Below are positions 37,129 through 45,255 of a stretch of DNA of 64,000 bases, piece after piece. The position numbers and the translations under genes are program-made. The notes under the pieces were generated by a model. That model was not told the origin of the DNA. It saw nothing but the letters and a program-made list of their open reading frames with translations, and searched no databases. Source of the stretch: Mycolicibacterium helvum (GTDB taxonomy: Bacteria; Actinomycetota; Actinomycetes; Mycobacteriales; Mycobacteriaceae); contig NZ_AP022596.1 in NCBI RefSeq assembly GCF_010731895.1, positions 1,984,001 through 2,048,000 on the forward strand, given 5' to 3'. Position 1 is the first letter of the stretch. The number at the start of each line of letters is the position of its first letter.

Positions 37129-38165
37129 GCGATTCCCCATCGTCGACAGCTCACACCCTGACCGTCGAGCCGTTCGGCATCGAAGTCACTGTCGACGCCG
37201 GCGAACGGGTACTGCACGCGGTGCTGCGGTCGGGGCATTATGTGCCGTTCGGGTGCAACCACGGGGGATGTGGAACCTGCACGGCCACCGTGGTTTCCGG
37301 TGATCTTCAGCAGGATCCTGGCACGTTGCAGACCCTCGACGAAGACGCGCGCCGCCGCGGCGAGGTCCTGCTGTGCTCGACCACCCTGCTCAGTTCGGCA
37401 GCGGTTGTCGACATCAGTGCCAGCGGTGTCACGGAGGAGGAGTTCAGCGGCACGGCAGTACATGATCTGTCGACCACCGTCGAAGAAATCAGCGCGCTCT
37501 CCGACAATCTGCGGATACTGCGGCTGGCCGCTCCGGCGCACCCCTGGCAGCATCGCCCCGGCCAGTTCCTGCAAGTCGAGCTGCCCGATCAGACCGGCTG
37601 GCGCGCCTACTCGGTCGCGTCGTCACCGGCGGACCCCACCCTAGACCTGCTCATCCGGTCGGTACCGGGCGGTGCGTTCACCGCTGCGCTTGACACGTTG
37701 CGTTCCGGAGATCGCATTCGAATCCGAGGTCCGTTCGGAGCATTCAACGTCCGAACGTCACACCGGCCCAAACTGTTCATCGGCGCTGGGGCCGGCATCG
37801 GACCGTTGCGCCCCATGCTCGCCCAACATCTCGCCGCCCCTGAGCCGCCGGCTGCCGAACTCATCCACATTGCTTCCGACCCAGCCGAATTCGCGTTCGC
37901 CACGGAGTTCCGCGACTGGGCGCAACGCCACAGCGGATTCACCTATCATCCTCTGCCGCCGGACGATTGTCGCCGCGGCACGGAGGTCGTCAGCGAATGG
38001 ATCAGCTCGAAGGCTTGCGTGGCAGATCTGCGCCGCGTCGAGGCCTACCTGTGTGGTCCTGACGCATTCGTCGACACCGTCGCCGAAAGCCTGCGCGCCA
38101 GCGGCCTTCGGTCCCGCTACATATCTGCCGACCGCTTCACCGCGTCCGTCGGCACCACACGCTAA
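37125..38165 (+). CDS. Monooxygenase NADH reductase (2Fe-2S / FAD)
   Basis: From GTG 37125 (GTGA overlap with the alpha gene) this is 346 aa. The N-terminal plant-type ferredoxin domain has Cys44, Cys49, Cys52 and Cys84 (C-x4-C-x2-C ... C). The FAD domain has R-A-Y-S-V-A-S, and the NAD domain G-A-G-A-G-I-G-P-L and Y-L-C-G-P-D. It delivers electrons from NADH directly to the di-iron hydroxylase, consistent with the absence of a separate ferredoxin. Start at GTG is preferred over an ORF running upstream through the alpha gene. Confidence 0.92.
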   Translation: MSDSPSSTAHTLTVEPFGIEVTVDAGERVLHAVLRSGHYVPFGCNHGGCGTCTATVVSGDLQQDPGTLQTLDEDARRRGEVLLCSTTLLSSAAVVDISASGVTEEEFSGTAVHDLSTTVEEISALSDNLRILRLAAPAHPWQHRPGQFLQVELPDQTGWRAYSVASSPADPTLDLLIRSVPGGAFTAALDTLRSGDRIRIRGPFGAFNVRTSHRPKLFIGAGAGIGPLRPMLAQHLAAPEPPAAELIHIASDPAEFAFATEFRDWAQRHSGFTYHPLPPDDCRRGTEVVSEWISSKACVADLRRVEAYLCGPDAFVDTVAESLRASGLRSRYISADRFTASVGTTR

Positions 38166-38182
38166 CGCTATTGAAAGAAACG

Positions 38183-39565
38183 ATGAACGGCACCGACCAC
38201 CCGAGCACCGACCCTGCGACCACGAGGCGGCCGCACCGTCGGCGATTTCCCTCCCTGACGATGTCGGCACTGACTGTGATCGCGAGTGCCATCGCCGTCG
38301 CCGGCGCCACACACACCGCACCGGCACACGCCGACGACAGCCAGTACGAGCAGTTCTACACCCCGCCCGCCCCCTTGCCACCGGGCGATCCCGGGGATCT
38401 GATCCGCACCGAGCCGTCGCGTCTGGTCCTGGAACCCTCGGGCCAGCTCGGAGACTTTGTCGGTACGGGAACACGAATCATGTACCGCAGCAACGACGCC
38501 CAAGGACACCCTGTCGCGGTCACCGGTACCTATATCGAACCCGACGTTCCCTGGACCGGTGCCGGGCCACGCCCGCTGCTGGCATACGCCACCGGCCCCT
38601 ACGGTGTAGGCGAACAATGCGCACCTTCCCGCCTGTTCAACCAGGGCATCCACTTCTCGCAAGGATTCGACCTGACCTTCAACTACGAGGAAGGTTTCAT
38701 CGCAACACTGTTGGCCCGGGGATTTGCCATCGTCGTGACGGATGGCGTCGGATTGGGCATCCACAGCCCGGCCTCACCGCAGTTCCTCAACCGGGTCGCC
38801 GCCGGCACCGCTCTGATCGACGCGGCCCGCGCCGCCAAGAAGCTCCCCGGTACCTCGCTGGATCCGCAGGGCCCCATCGCCTTCTGGGGCTGGGCCTCGG
38901 GCGGGCAGGCATCCCTGGCCGCCGCCGAACTCGCCGCGTCCTACGCCCCGGAACTCAAGATAGCCGGCACATATGCGAACGCACCGCTGACCGATATCGC
39001 CGCCGCCATTCCGGGCGTCGACGGGAACTTCCTTGCGGTGCTCGCCGGATACCTGCTGCGCGGAATCCAAGCGGCCTATCCACAGACCGAACAGCCGATC
39101 CGCGACGCCCTGACCCCGCGAGGTCTGCAGATGCTTGATTGGAGCGGACACACCTGCGTTGTCCAGGGCGGTGTCGACTATGCGTTCCGTCACCTGCAGT
39201 TCTGGTTCAAAGATGACCCTACGGACGTCATTTCCAACGATCCCATCAAAACCATCCTGGCCACTCAACGTATCGGCAATGTCAAACCCACTGGACCCAT
39301 ATACATTTCCCACAATCGATGGGATCCGCTGGCCCCGTATACCGCGGCTCATGACACCGCGCGCGACTGGTGCACCAAGGGCGCCGATGTGCAGTTGTGG
39401 ACCAACGAGCAGCCGCCCCTGTTCAACAAGCTCGACATCAATGTGTTGTTACCGCAATTCGTGGATGGTGAGCGGTCGATCGCTTGGGTGACGGACCGAT
39501 TCAATGGTGCCCCGTCGACACCCAACTGCGGCGACATCCTCGCCCCGCCGCCCACGCCGCAGTAG
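38183..39565 (+). CDS. Secreted lipase-family protein, apparently lacking catalytic Ser and His
   Basis: The 460-aa secretory-lipase (LIP) family protein has a twin-Arg/Arg-rich start and a hydrophobic segment ending A-H-A-D-D (signal peptide about 1-50), so it is exported. The nucleophile elbow normally reads G-Y-S-Q-G-G in actinobacterial members. Here the aligned residues are G-W-A-S-G-G, with Ala238 at the Ser position and Ser239 one place later. The expected catalytic His before the A-W-x-x-D-R-F motif is Asn420; the Asp (Asp381) remains. It starts 17 nt after the reductase gene, so it is in the monooxygenase operon. It may bind rather than hydrolyse a hydrophobic substrate. The residue argument depends on remembered family consensus. 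Confidence 0.78.
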   Translation: MNGTDHPSTDPATTRRPHRRRFPSLTMSALTVIASAIAVAGATHTAPAHADDSQYEQFYTPPAPLPPGDPGDLIRTEPSRLVLEPSGQLGDFVGTGTRIMYRSNDAQGHPVAVTGTYIEPDVPWTGAGPRPLLAYATGPYGVGEQCAPSRLFNQGIHFSQGFDLTFNYEEGFIATLLARGFAIVVTDGVGLGIHSPASPQFLNRVAAGTALIDAARAAKKLPGTSLDPQGPIAFWGWASGGQASLAAAELAASYAPELKIAGTYANAPLTDIAAAIPGVDGNFLAVLAGYLLRGIQAAYPQTEQPIRDALTPRGLQMLDWSGHTCVVQGGVDYAFRHLQFWFKDDPTDVISNDPIKTILATQRIGNVKPTGPIYISHNRWDPLAPYTAAHDTARDWCTKGADVQLWTNEQPPLFNKLDINVLLPQFVDGERSIAWVTDRFNGAPSTPNCGDILAPPPTPQ

Positions 39566-39614
39566 CAGCGCTCCGTCACAAAATTCACTCCGATCACCCG
39601 CACGGGAGGTACTC

Positions 39615-40028
39615 ATGACCGACAAACCAACCAGTCGAACCTTGGAACTGATCTACGCCGCACAGTCCGACCTCGACCGCCTCACGCCGCAGCAGGCGGC
39701 TGATGCGCTCGAAACCGGCGCGTTGTTGATCGACACTCGCACCGCCGAGGAACAGGCCGCCGATGGCATCATCCCGGGCGCGATCCGGGTACCGCGCAAT
39801 GCCGTCGAAGCCTTTCTCGACCCGACCCACCGGCCACTGTTCGCCCCCGAGGAAGCGGCCGAACTGCCGCCGGTGCCCAACCCCGGCGACCAGATCATCG
39901 TGCTGTGCAACCACGGCCTGGCGTCAAGCCTGTCCGCGGCCTCGTTGCAGCGCATCGGACTGACCGGTGCCACCGACGTCGAAGGCGGCTTTCAAGCTTG
40001 GAAGGCCGCCGGTCTACCCGTGGAATGA
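39615..40028 (+). CDS. Rhodanese-domain protein
   Basis: The 137-aa single rhodanese domain has A-L-L-I-D-T-R-T-A-E-E in the N-terminal half, the active-site loop Cys-N-H-G-L-A-S-S, and the closing motif V-E-G-G-F-Q-A-W-K-A-A-G-L-P-V. It would carry a persulfide sulfur on the cysteine. GGGAGG 6 nt before ATG 39615 fixes the start; the frame upstream overlaps the lipase gene. It is 49 nt downstream of the lipase-fold gene and is probably the last gene of the operon, so a role in Fe-S repair of the reductase or in sulfur chemistry of the oxidation product is possible but speculative. Confidence 0.85.
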   Translation: MTDKPTSRTLELIYAAQSDLDRLTPQQAADALETGALLIDTRTAEEQAADGIIPGAIRVPRNAVEAFLDPTHRPLFAPEEAAELPPVPNPGDQIIVLCNHGLASSLSAASLQRIGLTGATDVEGGFQAWKAAGLPVE

Positions 40029-40255
40029 TCTCCGAGACAATCGGATACGTGCACACCGTGGAGCCGTTGGTGCGGGCGGCGGTAAGTTCGGGCGCCAGCA
40101 CCTCGGTCAGCAGCCGGACATCGTCGTCACGGTGGGCCGCCTGCGGACGCCCGGTCGTCTCGGTGGACAGTAGATGCGCACTTGCCGCGGCCGCCTTCTC
40201 GATCGATGCCACCAGCGCGTGATGCCCTGCCCGGTCAGGTGCAGCTCGAGTGCCA
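40029..40255 (-). pseudogene. Degenerate coding remnant, possibly a MarR C-terminus
   Basis: No intact gene fits here. On the minus strand, the stretch A-L-V-A-S-I-E-K-A-A-A-A-S-A-H-L-L and then L-L-T-E-V-L-A-P-E-L resembles the C-terminal helices of a MarR-type regulator. The preceding L-E-L-H-L-T-G-Q-G segment is in another frame, which implies a frameshift. Identification is tentative. Confidence 0.3.
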
Positions 40256-40501
40256 TCAGCAGTCAGCGGCGCCCTCGGCTGGCTCGGCCAGATCGACCAG
40301 CTCCTCGACGAAGCCAAACGGGACGAGCTTGCCCGCCCATGAACTCTCGGCGGCGAACACGATTCGGTGGCCACGATCTCGCAGGATGGCGGCCAAGCCG
40401 ATGCACTGGTTGATCGGCCCATACGCCGATTCCGGCCAGAACATGGTCGTCAACGCCTCAGCTGCCATGGCGGTCGCTTCAGCCTCGGGCGTTCCAGACA
40501 C
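40256..40501 (-). pseudogene. Truncated MGT-type glycosyltransferase (N-terminal fragment)
   Basis: The 81-codon ORF contains the opening of a UGT/MGT-family GT1 enzyme: F-W-P-E-S-A-Y-G-P-I-N-Q, R-G-H-R-I-V-F-A-A-E, then S-S-W-A-G-K-L and E-E-L-V-D-L-A. It stops after about 60 residues of the roughly 400 expected. The nucleotide-sugar-binding C-terminal half is absent from the window. It lies between the accessory monooxygenase island and the conserved Rv0228-type gene and looks like debris from an insertion or deletion. Confidence 0.65.
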
Positions 40502-40504
40502 CGA

Positions 40505-41758
40505 TCATCGCGCAATCACCGGTTCCGGCGCATCGCTGACCGAACTGTCCAACGGCGGCACCGGGACCTTCCGGCCCCGTCCATTCCCCGGGCGCTCCGC
40601 GCTTGCCCGCCGGTACTCCCAGCGCCGCAACGCGTTCCGGCATGGCGACTCGATCAGGGCGTAACTGACCGCTGCCATCGCGAACCCGAGCACCAGCGTG
40701 AGGACCAGCATGACGATCAGGTTGCCGTTGAACATGAACTTTCCGACCATCGGGAACACCATCACCAACGCCGCCAGGTGCCAGACGAACAAGCCGTAGG
40801 ACCAGCGGCCCAGGGTGACCATGAACCGGCTACCCAGAATCGGATGCGGGGTGTCCGGACGATCAAGCACCAGCGGCGCCAGCAGCGCACCGGCGACGAT
40901 GGCCCCCATCGACGTTCGGACCACGAACTGGCCCAACGTCGCCGGAACCAGATCTTTCGGCCCGGCCAGCGGCGAGGCCGAGATCAGATAAGCCACCAAC
41001 GCGATACCCGTGATGGCCCAACGATTTCGGGCCAGTTTGTGCGCCCACCCTGGCGGGCTGACGGTCCACTCGGCCAGCAACATGCCCGCCGCGAACCAGG
41101 ACGCATAGGCCGGCGGCCAGTTCAAGAAATTCACCCCCTGCGCGGTGTGAATCGGTAGCAGACCCCAGGCCAGGCTGGCGAGCGCCACCAGCGCGATCAC
41201 CGGGACCCGGGCGCGCACCGGCAGCCGGCGCGCCAGGAACGCCAGTATCGGCAGGGCGAGATAGAAGCTCACCTCCACCGACAGGCTCCACATCTGGGTC
41301 AGCCCGGCGGTCAAGGTGAGCGGGACGTAGACCTGAGTCAGCGTGAGGTTGGCCCACCACACCGTGAAGCTGGCGTGGTTCGCCTCCGGCAGCAGGGTCA
41401 GGATGACGACGACCGCCACCACGTAGCCGGGCATGATGCGCACCAGCCGCGAGCGCAGATAGTGGCCAGTGGGCGGCCGCTGCCGCAGCCCACGAGCCGC
41501 CGCCGCGTGACCGCGCCACAACAGGAAGCCCGACAGCGCGAAGAACACCGCAACGGCCAGGTCGAAGCGGTGTAGCAGGCGGCCGATCACGGCACCGGAG
41601 GTCCCGGTCTGGAAGGCGACGTGGGTGAGCACCACCCCCATGGCCGCACAGGCACGCATCCCTTCCACCGCGGGCAGAAAGCTGCGGGTACCCCCGACCT
41701 GCTCCGCCTCCGGTGTCATAGGTGCCAGTGTGCCGGTTGCTTGCAAAAGTGGGTACAC
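40505..41758 (-). CDS. Integral membrane acyltransferase (acyltransferase 3 family, Rv0228-like)
   Basis: The 417-aa polytopic protein has about ten membrane helices. Family marks are P-A-V-E-G-M-R-A-C-A-A near residue 28, V-V-L-T-H-V-A (the catalytic-type His), F-F-A-L-S-G-F-L-L-W-R, R-L-V-R-I-M-P-G-Y, and M-W-S-L-S-V-E-V-S-F-Y. It would move an acyl group across or onto an envelope glycoconjugate. It is divergent from pgfA, matching the Rv0228/Rv0227c arrangement. The C-terminal tail is basic and cytosolic. The substrate is unknown. Confidence 0.88.
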   Translation of the reverse strand: MYPLLQATGTLAPMTPEAEQVGGTRSFLPAVEGMRACAAMGVVLTHVAFQTGTSGAVIGRLLHRFDLAVAVFFALSGFLLWRGHAAAARGLRQRPPTGHYLRSRLVRIMPGYVVAVVVILTLLPEANHASFTVWWANLTLTQVYVPLTLTAGLTQMWSLSVEVSFYLALPILAFLARRLPVRARVPVIALVALASLAWGLLPIHTAQGVNFLNWPPAYASWFAAGMLLAEWTVSPPGWAHKLARNRWAITGIALVAYLISASPLAGPKDLVPATLGQFVVRTSMGAIVAGALLAPLVLDRPDTPHPILGSRFMVTLGRWSYGLFVWHLAALVMVFPMVGKFMFNGNLIVMLVLTLVLGFAMAAVSYALIESPCRNALRRWEYRRASAERPGNGRGRKVPVPPLDSSVSDAPEPVIAR

Positions 41759-41809
41759 CTGGGCTGCGACGATGACCTCCTAATGAGCCAGTGCCCTGGC
41801 CTCTGCTGT

Positions 41810-41815
41810 TAGGGT
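41810..41815 (+). promoter_or_regulatory. Candidate -10 for pgfA
   Basis: TAGGGT in the 125-nt gap divergent from the acyltransferase gene. It would give a leader of about 60 nt before GTG 41884, with GGGAGG as the ribosome-binding site. No clear -35 is seen. Confidence 0.35.
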
Positions 41816-41883
41816 CAGACACGTTTGCTTCGCCGTCAGGCGGCGCGCACGGCACGATCGGGAGTGAGGGAGGCCACGGCAGC

Positions 41884-43083
41884 GTGAATCGCGCAGGCAT
41901 GTTGCGTATCACGGCATACGGGATCATCGGGCTTGGAGCGGCCCTACTGATCGCCGCGCTGCTGTTGTCGACTTACACCTCCGGCAAGATCAAGAAGATC
42001 CCGCTCGATATCGACGAGACATTGGTCAGCGACGGCACCGGCACCGCGCTGGACCCTGCGTCACTCGTGGGCGAGAAATTCGTTGTCGACAAGAACGTCC
42101 CCCTGGTATCCCAGCAGCAGATCACCGTCGAGTCGCCGGCCAACGCCGATGTGGTGACGTTGCAGGTCGGCACCAGCGTGCGCCGCAGCGACAAGCAGCA
42201 GGACAACGGTTTGTTGCTGGCCATGGTCGACACCGTGACGCTGAACCGCAGCACCGCGCTCGCAGTGTCCGATGACACTCACGCGGGCGGGTCGGTGCAG
42301 AAGCCGCGGACCATCGAGGACACCAAGCCGCCGACCAACATCGCGCTGCCACACGAGGGCCTGGCCTACCGGTTCCCGTTCAACACCGAGAAGAAGACGT
42401 ATCCCTACTTCGATCCGATCGCGCAGAAGGCCTTCGACGCCAACTACGACGGTCAAGAGGACGTCAACGGGCTGACCACCTACCGGTTCACCCAGAACGT
42501 CGGGTACGACGCCGACGGCAAGTTGGTCGACCCGATCAAGTACGCGTCGCTCTACGACAAGGACGAGGACGGCGAGGTGACCGCGCGGGCGGAGCTGTGG
42601 GGCCTGCCCGGGCCGCCGGAAGAGCCGGTCACGATGACCCGCTTCTACGCCGCGCAGCGCACCTTCTGGGTCGACCCGGTGACCGGCGTCATCGTCAAAT
42701 CCTCCGAGCACGCCAACCACTACTACGCCCGGGATCCGGTACACCCGGAGATGGAGCTGGTGGACTACAAGGTCACCTCGAGCGAGCAGACCATCGAATC
42801 GCGGGTGGCTTCGGCCCGCGACGAGCGCGACCGGGTGGGGCTGTGGTCGCGGGTTCTGCCGATCAGCTTCACTGCGGCAGGCCTGGTGGCGTTGGTCGGC
42901 GGGGTTCTGTTGGGCACGTTCAGCGTCCGCGCCGAGTCCGCGCTGATCGATCCGGGCCTGGACACCGCGGACCACGGATTCTTCGGCAAGGACGAGACCG
43001 GGCCAATGCCCGCCGCCGAGGCCGCCACCGAGAAGCTGCCCGCGGCGAGACCGGATCTGGAGCCTCCACCGCCACAGCGGTGA
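41884..43083 (+). CDS. pgfA: PgfA / DUF3068 envelope protein (Rv0227c-like)
   Basis: From GTG 41884 (GGGAGG about 11 nt upstream) this is 399 aa; a longer frame back to 41791 lacks support. An N-terminal membrane helix (I-I-G-L-G-A-A-L-L-I-A-A-L-L-L) is followed by a large periplasmic DUF3068 domain, then a second helix near the C-terminus (A-A-G-L-V-A-L-V-G-G-V-L-L-G-T-F) and an acidic, Pro-rich cytosolic tail. The M. smegmatis homologue is reported to affect polar growth with MmpL3 and lipomannan/lipoarabinomannan maturation. It is followed after 7 nt by the membrane gene at 43091, as in Rv0227c-Rv0226c. Confidence 0.87.
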   Translation: MNRAGMLRITAYGIIGLGAALLIAALLLSTYTSGKIKKIPLDIDETLVSDGTGTALDPASLVGEKFVVDKNVPLVSQQQITVESPANADVVTLQVGTSVRRSDKQQDNGLLLAMVDTVTLNRSTALAVSDDTHAGGSVQKPRTIEDTKPPTNIALPHEGLAYRFPFNTEKKTYPYFDPIAQKAFDANYDGQEDVNGLTTYRFTQNVGYDADGKLVDPIKYASLYDKDEDGEVTARAELWGLPGPPEEPVTMTRFYAAQRTFWVDPVTGVIVKSSEHANHYYARDPVHPEMELVDYKVTSSEQTIESRVASARDERDRVGLWSRVLPISFTAAGLVALVGGVLLGTFSVRAESALIDPGLDTADHGFFGKDETGPMPAAEAATEKLPAARPDLEPPPPQR

Positions 43084-43090
43084 GCAGGGC

Positions 43091-44815
43091 ATGACCCAGG
43101 CACGCCGGGCCCTGGAGTGGGTGGTGCCGGGATACGCCCTCCTGTTGGCGCTCGCGGTGACCGCACCGCTGCTGGCACCTGGTTATCTGCTGCTGCGCGA
43201 TGCGGTGTCCACTCCCCGGTCGTACCTCTCCGATAGCGCGCTGGGTCTGGGTGAGTCGGCGCCGCGCGCATTGCCGCAGGATTTCCTGATCGCCGTGGTG
43301 TCACCCGTCCTGGATGGCGGCGTGCTGGTCAAGGTACTGCTGATCGTCGGGCTTTTCCTGGCCGGCTGGGGTGCCGCGCGGCTGGCCGACCTGCTGGTGC
43401 CGGACGGCGGGATGGCCGGTCAGTTGGTGGCCGCCACGCTCGCGGTGTGGAATCCGTATGTCGCCGAGCGGCTGCTGCAGGGGCACTGGAGCCTGCTCGT
43501 CGGTTACGGCAGCCTGCCATGGGTGGCGGCTGCGGTGATTCGGTTGCGGGGCGAAGGGCCCGCGCCATCGTGGGCGCGGTGGGCAGCCCTGGTGCTCTGG
43601 ATCGCACTGGCCGGGCTGACGCCGACGGGTCTACTGCTGGCTGCCGTTGTCGCGCTGGCCTGTGTCGCGGTCCCGGGTGGCGGGGTGTCGCGGTTGCGGT
43701 GTGCGATCGGGGTGCTGATCACCGCGGTGCTGGCCGCGTCGCCCTGGTTGACCGCGTCGGCACTGGGTGACGCGTTGGACTCGACACCGTCGTCGGGTGT
43801 CGTTGCATTCGCGGCTCGCGCCGAACCGGGTCTTGGCACGCTGGGCAGCCTGGCCGGTCTTGGCGGGATTTGGAATGCCGAGGCCGTTCCGTCCTCGCGC
43901 ACAACACTGTTGGCCTTGCTGGCGACCGTGGTACTACTCGCCGTGGTGGCCCTCGGATTGCCGACGGTTCTGCGCCGCCGGCCCGCACTGCCGTTGCTGG
44001 TGCTGGCCGCGGCGGGAGTGCTGGTCCCCGCGGCGCTGGCCACCGCGCCCGGGTTGGCTGTTCTGCGCGCGCTGGTCGAGGCGGCGCCGGGGGTGGGGGT
44101 GCTGCGCGATGGGCAGAAGTGGGTGGCGCTGGCGATACCCGGCTATGCCGTCGCCGGGGCCGCCGCGGTGGTGACCTTGCGGCATCGGATTCGCCCTCCG
44201 ATCACAGCGCTGGTGTGTGCGGTCGCGGTGATCGCTGTGCTGCCTGACCTGACCTTCGGGGCCTGGGGCAAGGTCTCCTCGGTGCGGTATCCGCCGGGCT
44301 GGTCGGCGGTGGCCGGCATCGTCAACGCCGCGCCGTCGGACGTGGCTGTACTGCCGGCCGACAGCATGCGCCAGTTCCGATGGTCCGGGCCGGCGCCGGT
44401 GCTCGATCCGTTGCCGCGCTGGATCCGCGCCGAGGTGCTGGCAACCGGGGACCTGACCATCTCGGGCCAGTCGGTGCCCGGCGAGGGCGGTCGTGCCCGC
44501 GCGGTGCAACGGATGCTGCTGGCCGGCGCTCGCCCCCAGGGACTGGCCGACGCCGGGGTCGGGTGGGTTGTCGTCGAATCGGGCAGCCCGGGCACCCTGG
44601 GAGACGCGCAACGCACCCTCCACGGGCTCCCGGTGGCCTACCGCGATGCCGACCTCACGCTGTATCGCGTCGGCGGTTCGAGTCAGGCTGCCCCACAAGG
44701 GAAGAGAGCGCTGGCCATCGCAACCCACCTGGTGTGGCTGGTGCTACTGACCGGGGCCGGGATCACTGCTCTGGTTGGATACCGACGCAAACATGTACCA
44801 TCTGGTACATGTTGA
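43091..44815 (+). CDS. Polytopic membrane protein, GT-C-like (Rv0226c-like)
   Basis: The 574-aa protein has about 12 hydrophobic helices and a soluble C-terminal part (about 410-530) before a final helix. The first loop after helix 1 and the segment N-P-Y-V-A-E-R-L-L-Q-G-H-W near residue 120 resemble polyprenyl-sugar-dependent GT-C glycosyltransferases, though I cannot point to a certain catalytic Asp. It is co-transcribed with pgfA and lies in the conserved envelope cluster Rv0223c-Rv0228. Its last 25 nt contain a promoter and operator for the following SRPBCC gene, and the coding regions overlap by 7 nt. Confidence 0.8.
   Translation: MTQARRALEWVVPGYALLLALAVTAPLLAPGYLLLRDAVSTPRSYLSDSALGLGESAPRALPQDFLIAVVSPVLDGGVLVKVLLIVGLFLAGWGAARLADLLVPDGGMAGQLVAATLAVWNPYVAERLLQGHWSLLVGYGSLPWVAAAVIRLRGEGPAPSWARWAALVLWIALAGLTPTGLLLAAVVALACVAVPGGGVSRLRCAIGVLITAVLAASPWLTASALGDALDSTPSSGVVAFAARAEPGLGTLGSLAGLGGIWNAEAVPSSRTTLLALLATVVLLAVVALGLPTVLRRRPALPLLVLAAAGVLVPAALATAPGLAVLRALVEAAPGVGVLRDGQKWVALAIPGYAVAGAAAVVTLRHRIRPPITALVCAVAVIAVLPDLTFGAWGKVSSVRYPPGWSAVAGIVNAAPSDVAVLPADSMRQFRWSGPAPVLDPLPRWIRAEVLATGDLTISGQSVPGEGGRARAVQRMLLAGARPQGLADAGVGWVVVESGSPGTLGDAQRTLHGLPVAYRDADLTLYRVGGSSQAAPQGKRALAIATHLVWLVLLTGAGITALVGYRRKHVPSGTC
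44791..44812. promoter_or_regulatory. 22-bp palindromic operator over the SRPBCC start codon
   Basis: Perfect 10-bp arms ACATGTACCA and TGGTACATGT are separated by TC. It lies inside the end of the upstream membrane-protein gene and includes ATG 44809. TACCAT (44796-44801) within it is a -10 element 7 nt from the ATG, and TTGGAT at 44775-44780 is a weak -35. The TetR protein encoded two genes on is the likely ligand. Confidence 0.7.
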
Positions 44816-45255
44816 GCTCCAGCAGCGTCGACATCGACGCACCTGCGGATCTGGTGTGGGATGTGTTCACCGAGGTCGAGAGTTGGCCGGACTGGACCGC
44901 CTCGGTCACCCGGCTGACCGGACTCGACGGGCCACAGATCGCGGTCGGCCGGCGCTTCGAGATCACGCAGCCGCGGATGCCGAAACTGATTTGGACGGTC
45001 ACCGAGGTGGTGCCCGGCACATCGGTGACCTGGCTGCAACGCTCCCCCGGCGGCCTCACCACGGCGCGGCACCAGGTATCAGCTGTGGGCGGCTGCGCCA
45101 CCCAAGCGCGCCAGGAACTCGAGCAACGCGGAATCCTCGGATCCCTCGTGGGTGTGCTCATGCGAGGGATGACCCAGCGCTACCTGACATTGGAGGCGCA
45201 GGGGCTGAAGGCGCGCAGCGAAGGCCTGTGGAAGCTTCGTGGTTCGAACGCCTGA
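44809..45255 (+). CDS. SRPBCC (polyketide cyclase/START-like) protein
   Basis: The 148-aa lipid-binding-fold protein opens with the usual signature (S-V-D-I-D-A-P-A-D-L-V-W-D-V-F-T-E-V, then W-P-D-W-T). A long C-terminal helix follows. Such proteins bind or modify hydrophobic ligands in a deep pocket; no catalytic residue can be named. There is no Shine-Dalgarno; with a -10 7 nt before ATG the transcript is probably leaderless. It overlaps the tetR gene by 17 nt, so the pair is one autoregulated unit inserted into the Rv0226c-Rv0225 interval. Confidence 0.83.
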   Translation: MLSSSSVDIDAPADLVWDVFTEVESWPDWTASVTRLTGLDGPQIAVGRRFEITQPRMPKLIWTVTEVVPGTSVTWLQRSPGGLTTARHQVSAVGGCATQARQELEQRGILGSLVGVLMRGMTQRYLTLEAQGLKARSEGLWKLRGSNA

